Source: Bacteroidota bacterium (GTDB lineage: Bacteria; Bacteroidota; Bacteroidia; Chitinophagales; Saprospiraceae). Taken from it: 64,000 nt of DNA. The notes below the pieces were generated by a model. That model worked only from the letters and a program-made list of their open reading frames with translations, was not told the DNA's origin and searched no databases. The position numbers and the translations under genes were made by a program. Positions 26,700 through 35,284 of the stretch are shown piece by piece (the stretch's first letter is position 1; each line of letters begins with the position of its first letter). The stretch lies in assembly GCA_016124585.1 (NCBI GenBank), contig WGNL01000004.1, forward strand, positions 124,001 to 188,000, read 5' to 3'.

Positions 26700-27737
26700 T
26701 CAGCTTCGAAAACCCAGTTTTGCTTCCAAGGTTGGGCTTAGTTTTGGCAAGTTTTGGCGTTCAATCAAAAAGCTCGTCAGCCCAGCAATTTCCTTGAAAA
26801 TATAGTGCTTGTCGAGTGCACCTTTGAGATAATCCTTCCCAGTGGATCCGCCCGTTCCTGTGCGGGTTCCAATCATTCGATGCACCATGTTCATGTGGCG
26901 ATAGCGCCAAGTGGAAAGTTGGGCATCGATTTCGAGTAGCAAATTCAGCAACTGAAATGGGATTTGAAGCATGGGGTAGCCCCGGAACAAGAAGATAAAA
27001 AGCCCTGCTCGACAGGCTTTAGGGCTGAATCGGTGCTCCGTTGCGTCCTCTTCCCCAAAAAAGACTTGATTGAAAAATCGAAGGTTGTGCCGCTCGTTTG
27101 GCATGAGGCTCTCCACATAGCGTGCCGCATAGTCCGCCCAAAATGGGTGCTGCTGGATGGTGTTCTCCAAGTAAGGTGGCCAGTTTTCATGGTCTTCAAA
27201 AAAGGGCATCCGCTCAAGCCATTCATTCACTAAATCTAGGAGTGAGGGTTTATTTTCAGCCGATTTGATGATGTCAACATGCTCTTGTCGAAGCTGCGAA
27301 ATATAGTATTCTTGGGCATGCCGCTCCGTGTAGCGCAAGCCAAGCCGGGCTTCCAAAAGTTTAAACTGCCAACTCTGAAAGCCAGATGCTGGCCGCAAGA
27401 AATTGCGGAAATCGAGGAAGTCCATCGGCGTCATCGTCTCCATGATGTCTATCTGATGGACGGCAACTCTTAGAATAACTGCTACTCGGTTTAGTCGGTG
27501 CGCCACCGTTTGTAGGTCGGGCGAATTGTCATTGATGGACTGCTGCCCCATGATGTCCACCACGGATTCGACTTCGAACATAATTTGCTTGAACCACAGC
27601 TCGTACGCTTGATGGATGATGATGAACAACATTTCGTCGTGAGCATGGGCGTTATTCAAGTCGCTCTCCAACTGTTGTGCGTTCAATATTTTGTCCAACT
27701 GCAAATAGTCGGAGTAATGGACATCTTTATGCTGCAT
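26700..27737 (-). CDS. Tryptophan 2,3-dioxygenase family protein
   Basis: A haem enzyme opening the indole ring of L-tryptophan to N-formylkynurenine. The 345-residue protein shows the N-terminal substrate/haem region FIIIHQAYELWFKQ with the distal His42, RVAVHQIDIMETMTPMDFLDFR, and the C-terminal YRHMNMVHRMIGTRTGTGGS including the proximal histidine and substrate-binding loop. The frame opens at 27773, but the ATG at 27737 matches the family start. No kynurenine formamidase or kynureninase is in the window. Confidence 0.92.
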   Translation of the reverse strand: MQHKDVHYSDYLQLDKILNAQQLESDLNNAHAHDEMLFIIIHQAYELWFKQIMFEVESVVDIMGQQSINDNSPDLQTVAHRLNRVAVILRVAVHQIDIMETMTPMDFLDFRNFLRPASGFQSWQFKLLEARLGLRYTERHAQEYYISQLRQEHVDIIKSAENKPSLLDLVNEWLERMPFFEDHENWPPYLENTIQQHPFWADYAARYVESLMPNERHNLRFFNQVFFGEEDATEHRFSPKACRAGLFIFLFRGYPMLQIPFQLLNLLLEIDAQLSTWRYRHMNMVHRMIGTRTGTGGSTGKDYLKGALDKHYIFKEIAGLTSFLIERQNLPKLSPTLEAKLGFRS

Positions 27738-27855
27738 ATGATTGGTTTTATTCGTAAAAAATGCGGCCGCCAAGGTACGTTATTGTTACTACACTGCCGC
27801 TAAGGTTGACAAATGTCAGCCACATGCCGTTAATTCGCCCCCAGAATTACTGCCG

Positions 27856-28974
27856 ATGAAATATTACATAATTGCTGGCGAACCATCTGGTGACTTGCAA
27901 GGAGCAGCGCTTGTGCAGGCGTTGATTCTGGCCGACCCGGCTGCCAATATCCGATGTTGGGGAGGGGATTTAATGGCGGAGGCTGGGGCCAATGTCGTAA
28001 AGCATTACCGGGAATTGGCCTTCATGGGCTTTGTGGAGGTGGTAAAAAATTTGCCTACCATTCTCCGTAATTTTCGCTTTGCAAAAGATGATATCCAGCA
28101 GTTTTCACCTGATTGTCTCATCTTGATTGATTATCCTGGGTTTAACCTTCGGATGGCCACCTGGGCAAAAAAGCAAGGACTTCGTGTTTATTACTACATC
28201 TCTCCACAACTTTGGGCCTGGCACACCAGTCGGGTGAAAATCATACGGGACTGTGTAGAACGCATGTTCGTGATTTTTCCTTTCGAAGAAGGTTTTTACA
28301 AAAAACATGGGGTAGAGGTCAGTTTTATCGGTCACCCTTTGGCAAAAGTGATAGAAGGACATGTTGCAAACGGTGATTTTCGAAAAAAAAATGGTTTGGT
28401 TGAAAGCAAGCCCATCATCGCTCTTTTGCCAGGCAGTCGCAGGCAGGAAGTGACTATGATATTGGGCACGATGCTGGAAGTGTCAGTTTTATTTCCTGAT
28501 TATCAGTTCGTTGTGGCTAAAGCTTCGTCATTGGAGCTATCATTTTACGAACCCTTGTTGGCTGGTTTTCCTTCGGTAAAATTGGTCGATAAACAAACTT
28601 ACGATTTACTACAGCACGCCCATGCTGCGCTGGTTACATCTGGTACTGCTACACTTGAAACAGCGCTTTTTCGGGTTCCTCAGGTAGTTTGTTACAAAGC
28701 TGGAAATGTCTCCTATCGGCTGGCCCGTTGGTTGGTGAATCCAGATTTGAAATTTATATCCATTGTCAATTTGATAGCTGGAAAACAAGTGGTGAAGGAG
28801 TTGATTCAAATAGATTTTACAATCCAAAACACGGAAGCAGCACTAAACCAGATATTGGAAAAAAAGGGCAAGGTAGCGGTGCTGGAAGCCTATGAATCTA
28901 TTAGAAAACAGCTTGGCCCATCCAACTGCGCTGAGCAGGCGGCAGCATTTATCGTATCAGCACTATCAAATTGA
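27856..28974 (+). CDS. lpxB: Lipid-A-disaccharide synthase
   Basis: Joins UDP-diacylglucosamine and lipid X in lipid A synthesis at the inner membrane. The 372-residue GT19 enzyme begins MKYYIIAGEPSGD and shows ISPQLWAWHTSRVK, LLPGSRRQEV and VTSGTATLETALF in order. A longer frame opening at 27742 runs through the divergent promoter region and lacks family similarity, so the ATG at 27856 is used. It shares a 118-base divergent intergenic region with the tryptophan dioxygenase gene and starts after a TTG-poor stretch with no clear -7 box. Confidence 0.94.
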   Translation: MKYYIIAGEPSGDLQGAALVQALILADPAANIRCWGGDLMAEAGANVVKHYRELAFMGFVEVVKNLPTILRNFRFAKDDIQQFSPDCLILIDYPGFNLRMATWAKKQGLRVYYYISPQLWAWHTSRVKIIRDCVERMFVIFPFEEGFYKKHGVEVSFIGHPLAKVIEGHVANGDFRKKNGLVESKPIIALLPGSRRQEVTMILGTMLEVSVLFPDYQFVVAKASSLELSFYEPLLAGFPSVKLVDKQTYDLLQHAHAALVTSGTATLETALFRVPQVVCYKAGNVSYRLARWLVNPDLKFISIVNLIAGKQVVKELIQIDFTIQNTEAALNQILEKKGKVAVLEAYESIRKQLGPSNCAEQAAAFIVSALSN

Positions 28975-28984
28975 AGGCATATTT

Positions 28985-30109
28985 TTATGCAAGGTTTTTA
29001 TAAAATGTCCGCCTCCTTTTGTGGATTTTATGGTCAAACTCTTTCCAAAGCGTCAGCACATTTTGATTATCCTCTAGCATCGGGTTTACATTGAAATATT
29101 GGTACCCCAGTTTGGTAAAACTGTCGCCAATTTCCGTGAAAATCAAACTATGTATTCCTTTTTTACGCCATTCTTCTTTTACCCCGATTAGTGTCAAATC
29201 ACCGGAATCATTGGAATATTGTGCCCGAAGCAAATGGAAGAACCCGAATGGAAATAGCTTTCCGTTGGCTTTCTGCATGGCCTTTGCCATGTTTGGCATC
29301 GTAAGCCCAAAACCGACTGGCCCCTCCGTTTCATTTTCGACAACACATACAAATTTTGGGGGCAGCAGTCCAATATAGTTTTTGATATAAAAAGCCTGCT
29401 GTGCCTCGGATATGGGTACAAAAACTGGCAAGTGCTGGTAAGTTTCGTGCAGCATTTTGAAGACCATTTTGCCAAACCCAATCATCTCTACCTTAGAGTT
29501 GGGTCTCCTTACTTGGAGGTGGTATCGTTCTTTCAGAAGATTGGCGGCCTTGGTTATTTTTTCAGGAATCTTATCGGGAAGTTGGGACTGAATTTCCAGC
29601 CATTCCAATTCTTTTTCAAAGCCAAGCGACTTCAAATGTTTGGGATAATATTCAAAATTGTAAATCGTGGTCATTGCGCCCATCTGGTCAAAACCCTCAA
29701 CCAACATGCCGCTCTTATCCAAGGAGTTAAATCCGTCAGGACCTTTTAACCTTGTACAATTCTGTTTTTTTGCCCATATTTCCAACGCAAGCATCAATGC
29801 CGAACTTACATCAGCATCATCAATGAAATCCAACCAGCCAAAGCGAGCATGCCGATGCCCCAGCCGTTTGGTTTCTTCATGGTTGATAATGGCGGCTACC
29901 CGCCCCACTATTTTTCCATTTTGAAAAGCCAGAAATAATTCGACCTCTGAATGCTCGAAAGCGGGATTTTTGGAAGCCTGTAACCAAGCCATTTCAGAGG
30001 CCTTCAATGGTGGAACCCAATAGGGATGGTTCTTATAAAGTTGAAATGGAAAGTCAACGAATTTTTTTAGAAGGGTTAGGTTGTTTACAGTCCTTATTTC
30101 AGGAATCAT
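28985..30109 (-). CDS. GNAT-like acyltransferase-fold protein
   Basis: A 374-residue cytoplasmic protein of a family frequent in Bacteroidota. The N-terminal block (FPFQLYKNHPYWVPPLKASE, FLAFQNGKIVGRVAAIIN) and the C-terminal block (LTLIGVKEEWRKKGIHSLI, VNPMLEDNQNVL) both read as GNAT acetyl-CoA-binding folds, so it may be a two-lobe GNAT protein. The substrate is unknown. The frame runs to a TTG at 30160, but the family N-terminus (MIPEIRTVNN) fits the ATG at 30109. It converges with lpxB with 10 bases between stops. Confidence 0.75.
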   Translation of the reverse strand: MIPEIRTVNNLTLLKKFVDFPFQLYKNHPYWVPPLKASEMAWLQASKNPAFEHSEVELFLAFQNGKIVGRVAAIINHEETKRLGHRHARFGWLDFIDDADVSSALMLALEIWAKKQNCTRLKGPDGFNSLDKSGMLVEGFDQMGAMTTIYNFEYYPKHLKSLGFEKELEWLEIQSQLPDKIPEKITKAANLLKERYHLQVRRPNSKVEMIGFGKMVFKMLHETYQHLPVFVPISEAQQAFYIKNYIGLLPPKFVCVVENETEGPVGFGLTMPNMAKAMQKANGKLFPFGFFHLLRAQYSNDSGDLTLIGVKEEWRKKGIHSLIFTEIGDSFTKLGYQYFNVNPMLEDNQNVLTLWKEFDHKIHKRRRTFYKNLA

Positions 30110-30360
30110 GCGCTGAGTAGGTGGTTTTGCCAAAAGATGCTTACCAAACCTCATAACCAATGGTTTGGTTGAATTGGTTGCCTGAAATCAAATTTTTCCA
30201 GACAAAATTACATTTCCTATCAATTTTTCCTTGCACGGTCTTTGCCTTGTGAAAGAAATCCTATCGGAAGTTAAAACCCGGTTAAAACATCTCCTGCCTG
30301 GGCTAGGTTATACGAATAGGGATTCCCCTCCCGTTTTAGAAAAAATTAAAAAACAAGACC

Positions 30361-30984
30361 ATGAAAAGAATCATTTTAATCGTCACCACTATCTGCTGCG
30401 CACTTGTCTTTCAGGCTAATGCTCAAATCCGTTATGGTATCCAAGGCGGCTTGAGCTCTTCGCAGCTAAACAGAGAAACCATTCAAGCCAACGGCGTTTC
30501 ATTAGCCATTAAAGATGCCAACTATGGTTTTCACATCGGTGTTTTTGGGCGGGCAAAACTGACCAAGCACCTCTACTTGCAGCCTGAAGCCAATTTCAAT
30601 TCCTCTTCAGTTGACTTTCAGGTCACCGACTTTTCCGATAATTTGATGAATAAGGTTTTGACGGAAAAATACCGCTATTTGGACATCCCATTCATGTTGG
30701 GTTACAAGCTGGGGCCATTGCGGATGGAAGCCGGCCCGACAGGTCATGTCTATGTAGCTAGCAAATCAGAACTGGGTCAAATTGATGGCTACGAGCGTCG
30801 GTTCAACAATTTCAACCTGGGTTATCAAGCTGGTTTCGGCCTTGACCTCTGGAAGCTGATGATTACGCTTCGCCATGAAGGAAACTTTCAACGATTTGGT
30901 GACCACATGAGCATTGGTGGTCAGGACATCAATTTTTCCCAGCGGCCTTCTAGGTGGGTGGCTACAGTTGGCTATTCCTTTTAA
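30361..30984 (+). CDS. Outer-membrane beta-barrel protein (PorT-like family)
   Basis: A 207-residue protein with signal peptide MKRIILIVTTICCALVFQ ending ANA. Alternating amphipathic strands follow (IRYGIQGGLSSSQL, YGFHIGVFGRAKLTKHLYLQPEANF, YLDIPFMLGYKLGPLRMEAGP), closing with RWVATVGYSF and a terminal Phe. This is the eight-strand 'outer membrane beta-barrel' type common in Bacteroidota. A specific function cannot be read. A strong terminator follows. Confidence 0.85.
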   Translation: MKRIILIVTTICCALVFQANAQIRYGIQGGLSSSQLNRETIQANGVSLAIKDANYGFHIGVFGRAKLTKHLYLQPEANFNSSSVDFQVTDFSDNLMNKVLTEKYRYLDIPFMLGYKLGPLRMEAGPTGHVYVASKSELGQIDGYERRFNNFNLGYQAGFGLDLWKLMITLRHEGNFQRFGDHMSIGGQDINFSQRPSRWVATVGYSF

Positions 30985-31000
30985 ACCACTAATTTTGCCA

Positions 31001-31049
31001 AAAAATAAGCGCTGTCCGCACGAAAATGTGCAGTCAGCGCTTATTTTTT
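31001..31049 (+). terminator. Intrinsic terminator after the beta-barrel gene
   Basis: AATAAGCGCTG and CAGCGCTTATT form the outer stem, with an inner GCAC/GTGC pair, followed by TTTTTTG. It lies 16 bases after the stop of the beta-barrel gene and overlaps the apparent 5' extension of the sigma-factor frame. Confidence 0.85.
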
Positions 31050-31124
31050 GCATTTGATACAACCAAACCCGCCAGCAACAAACACTATAAAATTGTTCAA
31101 TTGAATCCGAACCAACTACTCTCA

Positions 31125-31661
31125 ATGACTACCTATCAAGTCAGCATGACCGAAACGGAATTGGTGCAATCTTGTCTAAAAAATGACCGGATAGCACAAA
31201 AAAACCTGTACGACAAGTACCGGAAGGCCATGTTCACGCTCGCTTACCGCATCACTGGAGATTTTGAGGCCGCAAATGATGTGCTGCAGGAGGGCTTTGT
31301 GAAAGTCTTTCGAGGCTTGACTAGTTTCCGTGGCGAATCAACGCTGGGGGCGTGGATTAAAACGATAATCGTACGGACCGCTTATAGCCATTTGCGGAAG
31401 GAAAAGATTTTCTTCGAGCCAGTGGACAATTTGCCACCAAACTCAAAAGTTGACTGGGGGCATTACCTTGATGCGGAGTACCTTGAGAAAGCAATTCTTT
31501 CCTTGCCAGAAGGGTATCGGACTGTGTTTATTTTAGTGGAAGTGGAAGGTTATGGCCACAAGGAAGTAGCAGAACTATTGGGCATTTCGGAAGGCACCTC
31601 CAAATCACAGTTGTTTTACTCCAAAAAGCGACTGCGGGAAATTCTAAAAGACCAAGTCTAA
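31125..31661 (+). CDS. ECF-type RNA polymerase sigma factor
   Basis: A 178-residue sigma-70 family factor with only regions 2 and 4. Region 2 reads YDKYRKAMFTLAYRITGD, then DVLQEGFVKVFRGLTSFRG and AWIKTIIVRTAYSHLRK. Region 4 reads LPEGYRTVFILVEVEGYGHK, then EVAELLGISEGTSKSQLFYSKKRL. The frame reaches back to 31026, into the upstream terminator, so the ATG at 31125 (alternative 31146) is used. The next gene is a membrane anti-sigma-like protein 33 bases downstream, implying envelope-stress control. Confidence 0.9.
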   Translation: MTTYQVSMTETELVQSCLKNDRIAQKNLYDKYRKAMFTLAYRITGDFEAANDVLQEGFVKVFRGLTSFRGESTLGAWIKTIIVRTAYSHLRKEKIFFEPVDNLPPNSKVDWGHYLDAEYLEKAILSLPEGYRTVFILVEVEGYGHKEVAELLGISEGTSKSQLFYSKKRLREILKDQV

Positions 31662-31694
31662 AATTGATTACATCAAGTTCATACACCATACTGA

Positions 31695-32321
31695 ATGGAA
31701 GAGCAAAATAAAAAAACATTGATTGAGGCACTGTCCTCTCTTCCTGAACATGAACCAAGCGACCTGCTTTGGGATAAAATCGAGGAAGATTTGGAAGGCG
31801 GCCTTGACAGTGTACTGCCTATACAATTGCTGCAATCCCTCCCACAGTACGAACCACCAGCAAGTAGTTGGGAGGGTATCTTGAAAACTTTGGAGTCTGG
31901 AAACAAGCCAGCTAAAATCATCCCGATGCGATGGCGGCTTACGGTGGCAGTAGCAGCCTCCCTAGCTGCGCTATTCATTGTTTTTTGGCAAATGAATCGT
32001 ACGCACACAGTGGAAATGAACGTCGTTGCGGTAAACTATTCGGAAGAGGCCGTTGACCCGATGTTGCTGCAACGGGATTGGAATGAAGATGAGGATGCAT
32101 TCAGTGAATTTTTAAGCCTTTGCGAATCCAAAAAAGCGCTCTGCGAGCAGCCAGAATTCAAGCAATTACAGAGTGAACTTGAAGAATTGACATCCGCAAA
32201 AGATGAACTAGCTTCTGCTCTGGGCGAATACGGAACCGATGCTGATTTAGTGGCTCAAATCAAAGAAATTGAACTAGAGCGCACTGGCATTGTAAAGAAA
32301 ATGATGGTAATGTTGATTTAA
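31695..32321 (+). CDS. Probable membrane anti-sigma factor
   Basis: A 208-residue single-pass membrane protein. The acidic cytoplasmic N-terminus has two similar short blocks (ALSSLPEHEPSDLLWDKIEE and LLQSLPQYEPPASSWEGILK). One transmembrane segment (LTVAVAASLAALFIVFWQM) follows at about residues 82-100. The periplasmic part ends in a coiled coil (LQSELEELTSAKDELASAL). There is no ZAS zinc motif. Position directly after an ECF sigma gene and topology support an anti-sigma role; this is inference from context. Confidence 0.75.
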   Translation: MEEQNKKTLIEALSSLPEHEPSDLLWDKIEEDLEGGLDSVLPIQLLQSLPQYEPPASSWEGILKTLESGNKPAKIIPMRWRLTVAVAASLAALFIVFWQMNRTHTVEMNVVAVNYSEEAVDPMLLQRDWNEDEDAFSEFLSLCESKKALCEQPEFKQLQSELEELTSAKDELASALGEYGTDADLVAQIKEIELERTGIVKKMMVMLI

Positions 32322-32329
32322 AAAGTCCA

Positions 32330-32374
32330 ATAATAAAAGATGAATATACTAGTCAAAAATTCATCTTTTATTAT
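32330..32374. repeat. 16-bp perfect AT-rich inverted repeat
   Basis: ATAATAAAAGATGAAT (32330-32345) pairs exactly with ATTCATCTTTTATTAT (32359-32374) around a 13-base loop. It lies between the anti-sigma gene and the DUF4097 gene. It may attenuate or stabilise the transcript, or serve as an operator; the stem is too AT-rich for a confident terminator. Confidence 0.7.
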
Positions 32375-32388
32375 CCAATACTCCAACA

Positions 32389-33291
32389 ATGAAAAATATC
32401 CTGAAGCTAATTATTTCCATTGTTTTGCTGCTATATTCTGAGAATATGCAGTCGCAAACAACTTTGCAGGTTGTGACGAAAGTAATGGAAAACACATTTC
32501 CATATAAAAACGGAACTGAAGTAAATATTGAAGGTGAAAAAGCGGAAATTAAGGTGGAGACCTGGAACAGAACAGAAGTGAAGGTGCTAGTAGAATTAAT
32601 TTCAAAACATGCTGATAAGAAGACTGCTCAAGCGGATTTAGACCAGATGGTTTACTCTACAGAGCAAGCTGGCATGAACCTTTATTTTCGAAACTATGTG
32701 TCCACACTAAAAGGTGCAAAAAAGCCAAGCTCTGATTTAAAGGCTATCTATACCATTACACTGCCAGCTGATTGTCCAGTTTACTTGAAGAACAATTATG
32801 GCCTTACACAGGTTAGCAACCTTTCAAGGTCGCTGAAAGTAAACAGCCAGTTTTCAAGGATTACTATGGAAAATGTTAGTGGTTTAGTAGGTATAGATAC
32901 AAGATTTGGCGATATTGAAGGGTCGAATGTGGATGGCAATGTGACCATTAACTCACGCCGTTCCGATATAACCCTTCACGATATAAAAGGCACTTGGAAC
33001 ATTAATTCGCAATATGGCGTAATGAAGTTTTTTACGAATCCGAGCCCAGATTTGTTGACTATGAATATTAGTGCAGAAAAATCTGACGTCTATTTCTTTG
33101 ACCCTAAACCTAATTATTATGGTTATACCTTAACTGCACATTATGGCAATATCACTGTGCCTAATGATTTAAAGTTCAATTATTTACAAAATACAAGTGA
33201 GCTTAAAAAAGCCATCTTTTCCTCTAAGATTGGCAAGTCAAATATTTCCATTAAGATTAGTTTTGGGGATATTGTTATTAGGAATCCTTGA
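32389..33291 (+). CDS. Secreted DUF4097-family beta-strand repeat protein
   Basis: A 300-residue exported protein with signal peptide MKNILKLIISIVLLLYS. The body has the short-strand beta-helix repeats of the DUF4097 putative adhesin family (LKVNSQFSRITMENVSG, VGIDTRFGDIEGSNVDG, VTINSRRSDITLHDIKG, WNINSQYGVMKFF). It follows an ECF sigma and an anti-sigma gene in the same direction; such trios occur repeatedly in Bacteroidota. A role as effector or sensor in the same envelope response is inferred. A strong terminator ends the cluster. Confidence 0.8.
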   Translation: MKNILKLIISIVLLLYSENMQSQTTLQVVTKVMENTFPYKNGTEVNIEGEKAEIKVETWNRTEVKVLVELISKHADKKTAQADLDQMVYSTEQAGMNLYFRNYVSTLKGAKKPSSDLKAIYTITLPADCPVYLKNNYGLTQVSNLSRSLKVNSQFSRITMENVSGLVGIDTRFGDIEGSNVDGNVTINSRRSDITLHDIKGTWNINSQYGVMKFFTNPSPDLLTMNISAEKSDVYFFDPKPNYYGYTLTAHYGNITVPNDLKFNYLQNTSELKKAIFSSKIGKSNISIKISFGDIVIRNP

Positions 33292-33319
33292 AGATTTTTC
33301 ATCGTAATATTTTTTAAAA

Positions 33320-33364
33320 GCAAACCCTGTTAGCGTCATGAATGCTAACAGGGTTTGCTTTTTT
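33320..33364. terminator. Intrinsic terminator, 15-bp perfect stem
   Basis: GCAAACCCTGTTAGC (33320-33334) pairs perfectly with GCTAACAGGGTTTGC (33344-33358), followed by TTTTTT and preceded by AAAA. It ends the sigma/anti-sigma/DUF4097 cluster. The core AAACCCTGTTAG is shared with the terminator at 10551-10584. Confidence 0.9.
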
Positions 33365-33459
33365 AAGTTTACCGAATAATCATTGACGAGTTTTTCCTTA
33401 CATTTCGCCTTTTCAGCTCCAATACCTGTCAAACCTGAAACTTGAATTCAAATTTTATC

Positions 33460-34776
33460 ATGCCATTAATCATAATAATACTGGGAGTTGCAGCACTATT
33501 AGTGCTCATTTTGGGCTTCAAAGTAAATGCGTTTATTTCCTTGATAATTGTCTCACTTGGGGTAGGATTGGGTATGGGAATGTCTGCTACCGACAGCTTG
33601 AAATCTATTCAATCTGGGGTAGGTAGTACGTTGGGGAGCTTGGCATTGATACTGGGGTTGGGTGCAATATTGGGCGGATTATTAGCAGAAAGCGGCGCTG
33701 CCCAGGTCATATCCAGAAAACTTACGGATTCATTTGGGGTAAAAAGAATTAGCCTAGCCATGGTATTGACTGGCTTTATCGTTGGAATTCCCATGTTCTA
33801 CGGAGTGGCGTTTTTGATGGTCTTGCCTATTATTTTTGCCATGGCCAAAGAAACACAGCTACCCATTTTATATGTAGGCTTGCCAATAATTGCAGCTTTG
33901 TCAGTCACACACGGATTTCTTCCGCCGCATCCAGCTCCTACTGCTATTGTTGAGTTTTATGGGGCTAACTTACAATTGACGCTTTTGTATGGCCTCATTC
34001 TCGCTGTGCCCACGGTGCTTTTAGCAGGCGTTGTTTTTGGTAAAACGATGATGAAAATTGATGCCAAGCCCAATGAAAAACTTTTCAGAACTATAGAAAT
34101 TGAGCAAGAACAGCTGCCTTCTTTTTCAGCAGCGGTCATGGTAGCATTGACCCCAGTATTGATGATGGGGCTTGCTGCTATTGGGCATTTATTTTTAGCT
34201 AAAGAATCTTTGTTAAATCAAGTATTGCAATTTTTTGGAGACCCAGTAATTTCATTATTGATCGCCGTATTTGCAGCGGTATTTACATTGGGGAAAAAAT
34301 CTGGCAGAAGTTTTTCCATGCTGATGGATGGTTTTGCCGAACACGTAAAACCGATTGCCATGATACTATTGATTATCGCTGGTGGAGGTGCATTTAAACA
34401 AGTTTTAGTGGACAGCGGAACCAGCGACTATATCGTCAATTTAATGAAGGATTTAACTTTATCTCCGCTCATCTTAGCTTGGTCAGTGGCGGCCGTACTA
34501 CGAATTGCACTGGGGTCTGCAACGGTAGCTGCGATGACGGCGGCAGGTATTATGCAACCTCTGATTGCAATGGGACATGTAAGTCCAGAACTGTTGGTAT
34601 TGGCAACAGGAGCTGGTTCACTTACTTGTTCGCAGGTAAATGATACTGGTTTTTGGATGTTTAAAGAGTATTTTAATCTGACAATAGTACAGACACTTAA
34701 ATCATGGACGGTTATGGAGACTATTGTTTCTGTTGTTGGGCTTATTGGCTGCCTTTTATTGGATATGGTGATTTAA
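33460..34776 (+). CDS. GntP-family gluconate:H+ symporter
   Basis: A 438-residue inner-membrane permease with about 12-14 hydrophobic segments. Family signatures include LGLGAILGGLLAESGAAQVI, GIPMFYGVAFLMVLPI, THGFLPPHPAPTAI and the late MTAAGIMQPL with GSLTCSQVNDTGFWMFKEY. Substrates in this family are gluconate and related sugar acids. The neighbouring 6-phosphogluconate-dehydrogenase-like gene, 16 bases downstream, supports a sugar-acid theme. The frame opens at a TTG (33442); the ATG at 33460 is preferred. Confidence 0.9.
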   Translation: MPLIIIILGVAALLVLILGFKVNAFISLIIVSLGVGLGMGMSATDSLKSIQSGVGSTLGSLALILGLGAILGGLLAESGAAQVISRKLTDSFGVKRISLAMVLTGFIVGIPMFYGVAFLMVLPIIFAMAKETQLPILYVGLPIIAALSVTHGFLPPHPAPTAIVEFYGANLQLTLLYGLILAVPTVLLAGVVFGKTMMKIDAKPNEKLFRTIEIEQEQLPSFSAAVMVALTPVLMMGLAAIGHLFLAKESLLNQVLQFFGDPVISLLIAVFAAVFTLGKKSGRSFSMLMDGFAEHVKPIAMILLIIAGGGAFKQVLVDSGTSDYIVNLMKDLTLSPLILAWSVAAVLRIALGSATVAAMTAAGIMQPLIAMGHVSPELLVLATGAGSLTCSQVNDTGFWMFKEYFNLTIVQTLKSWTVMETIVSVVGLIGCLLLDMVI

Positions 34777-34792
34777 TAAACTTGATGTTTTT

Positions 34793-35284
34793 ATGACGGT
34801 AGGTTTAATTGGACTTGATAATAAAGGCATATTGCTTGCGCAAATCCTATTGCAGCATAAAATAACAGTCGTTGCATTTGATGGGCAAAGCGAAAATCGT
34901 AAGCGTTCAGCAGAAATGGGAATTGTAACTACCAGCAGTATTCAAGCAGTAGCGATGCATTTGCCTTCGCCTCGAATAATTTGGAATATGGTTGATGCAC
35001 CCTATGCCATCAAAGATACATTGCTGCTGCATTTATCTGAACTACTATCACCAGGAGATGTCGTGGTGGATGGAATTGGTACAGGTAAAGAAAATCAGGC
35101 CGATATTCTTCAAATATTAAATGAAAAGGGAGTGCTGTTATTATTTAGTAAGCTAAGATTTCCACTTGAAAATTCCAAAGTCTGGATAAACGGTGATGCA
35201 ACCGCCTTTAATATATGCAAACCGATTTTCGATATTGTTTTTTCAGAAAGCTACCAATATATGGGTGCAATTAGCTCTTTCTGA
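34793..35284 (+). CDS. Stand-alone 6-phosphogluconate-dehydrogenase-like NAD-binding domain
   Basis: A 163-residue protein corresponding only to the N-terminal domain of the GntZ/YqeC-type 6-phosphogluconate dehydrogenases. Recognisable parts are VGLIGLDNKGILLAQILLQH, VVAFDGQSENRKRSAEMG, SPRIIWNMVDA and LSPGDVVVDGIGTGKE. The usual GLGxMG turn reads GLDNKG, the DGGNS element reads DGIGTG, and the SGG catalytic loop is replaced by SKLRFPLEN. The all-helical C-terminal domain is absent and I see no remnant in the 525 bases downstream. It is either a decayed gene or a non-catalytic NAD(P)-binding partner. Confidence 0.7.
   Translation: MTVGLIGLDNKGILLAQILLQHKITVVAFDGQSENRKRSAEMGIVTTSSIQAVAMHLPSPRIIWNMVDAPYAIKDTLLLHLSELLSPGDVVVDGIGTGKENQADILQILNEKGVLLLFSKLRFPLENSKVWINGDATAFNICKPIFDIVFSESYQYMGAISSF

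Noticed and set aside
31026-31124. Upstream start for the ECF sigma factor
   Set aside because: The extension begins within the terminator of the preceding gene and has no sigma-factor similarity.
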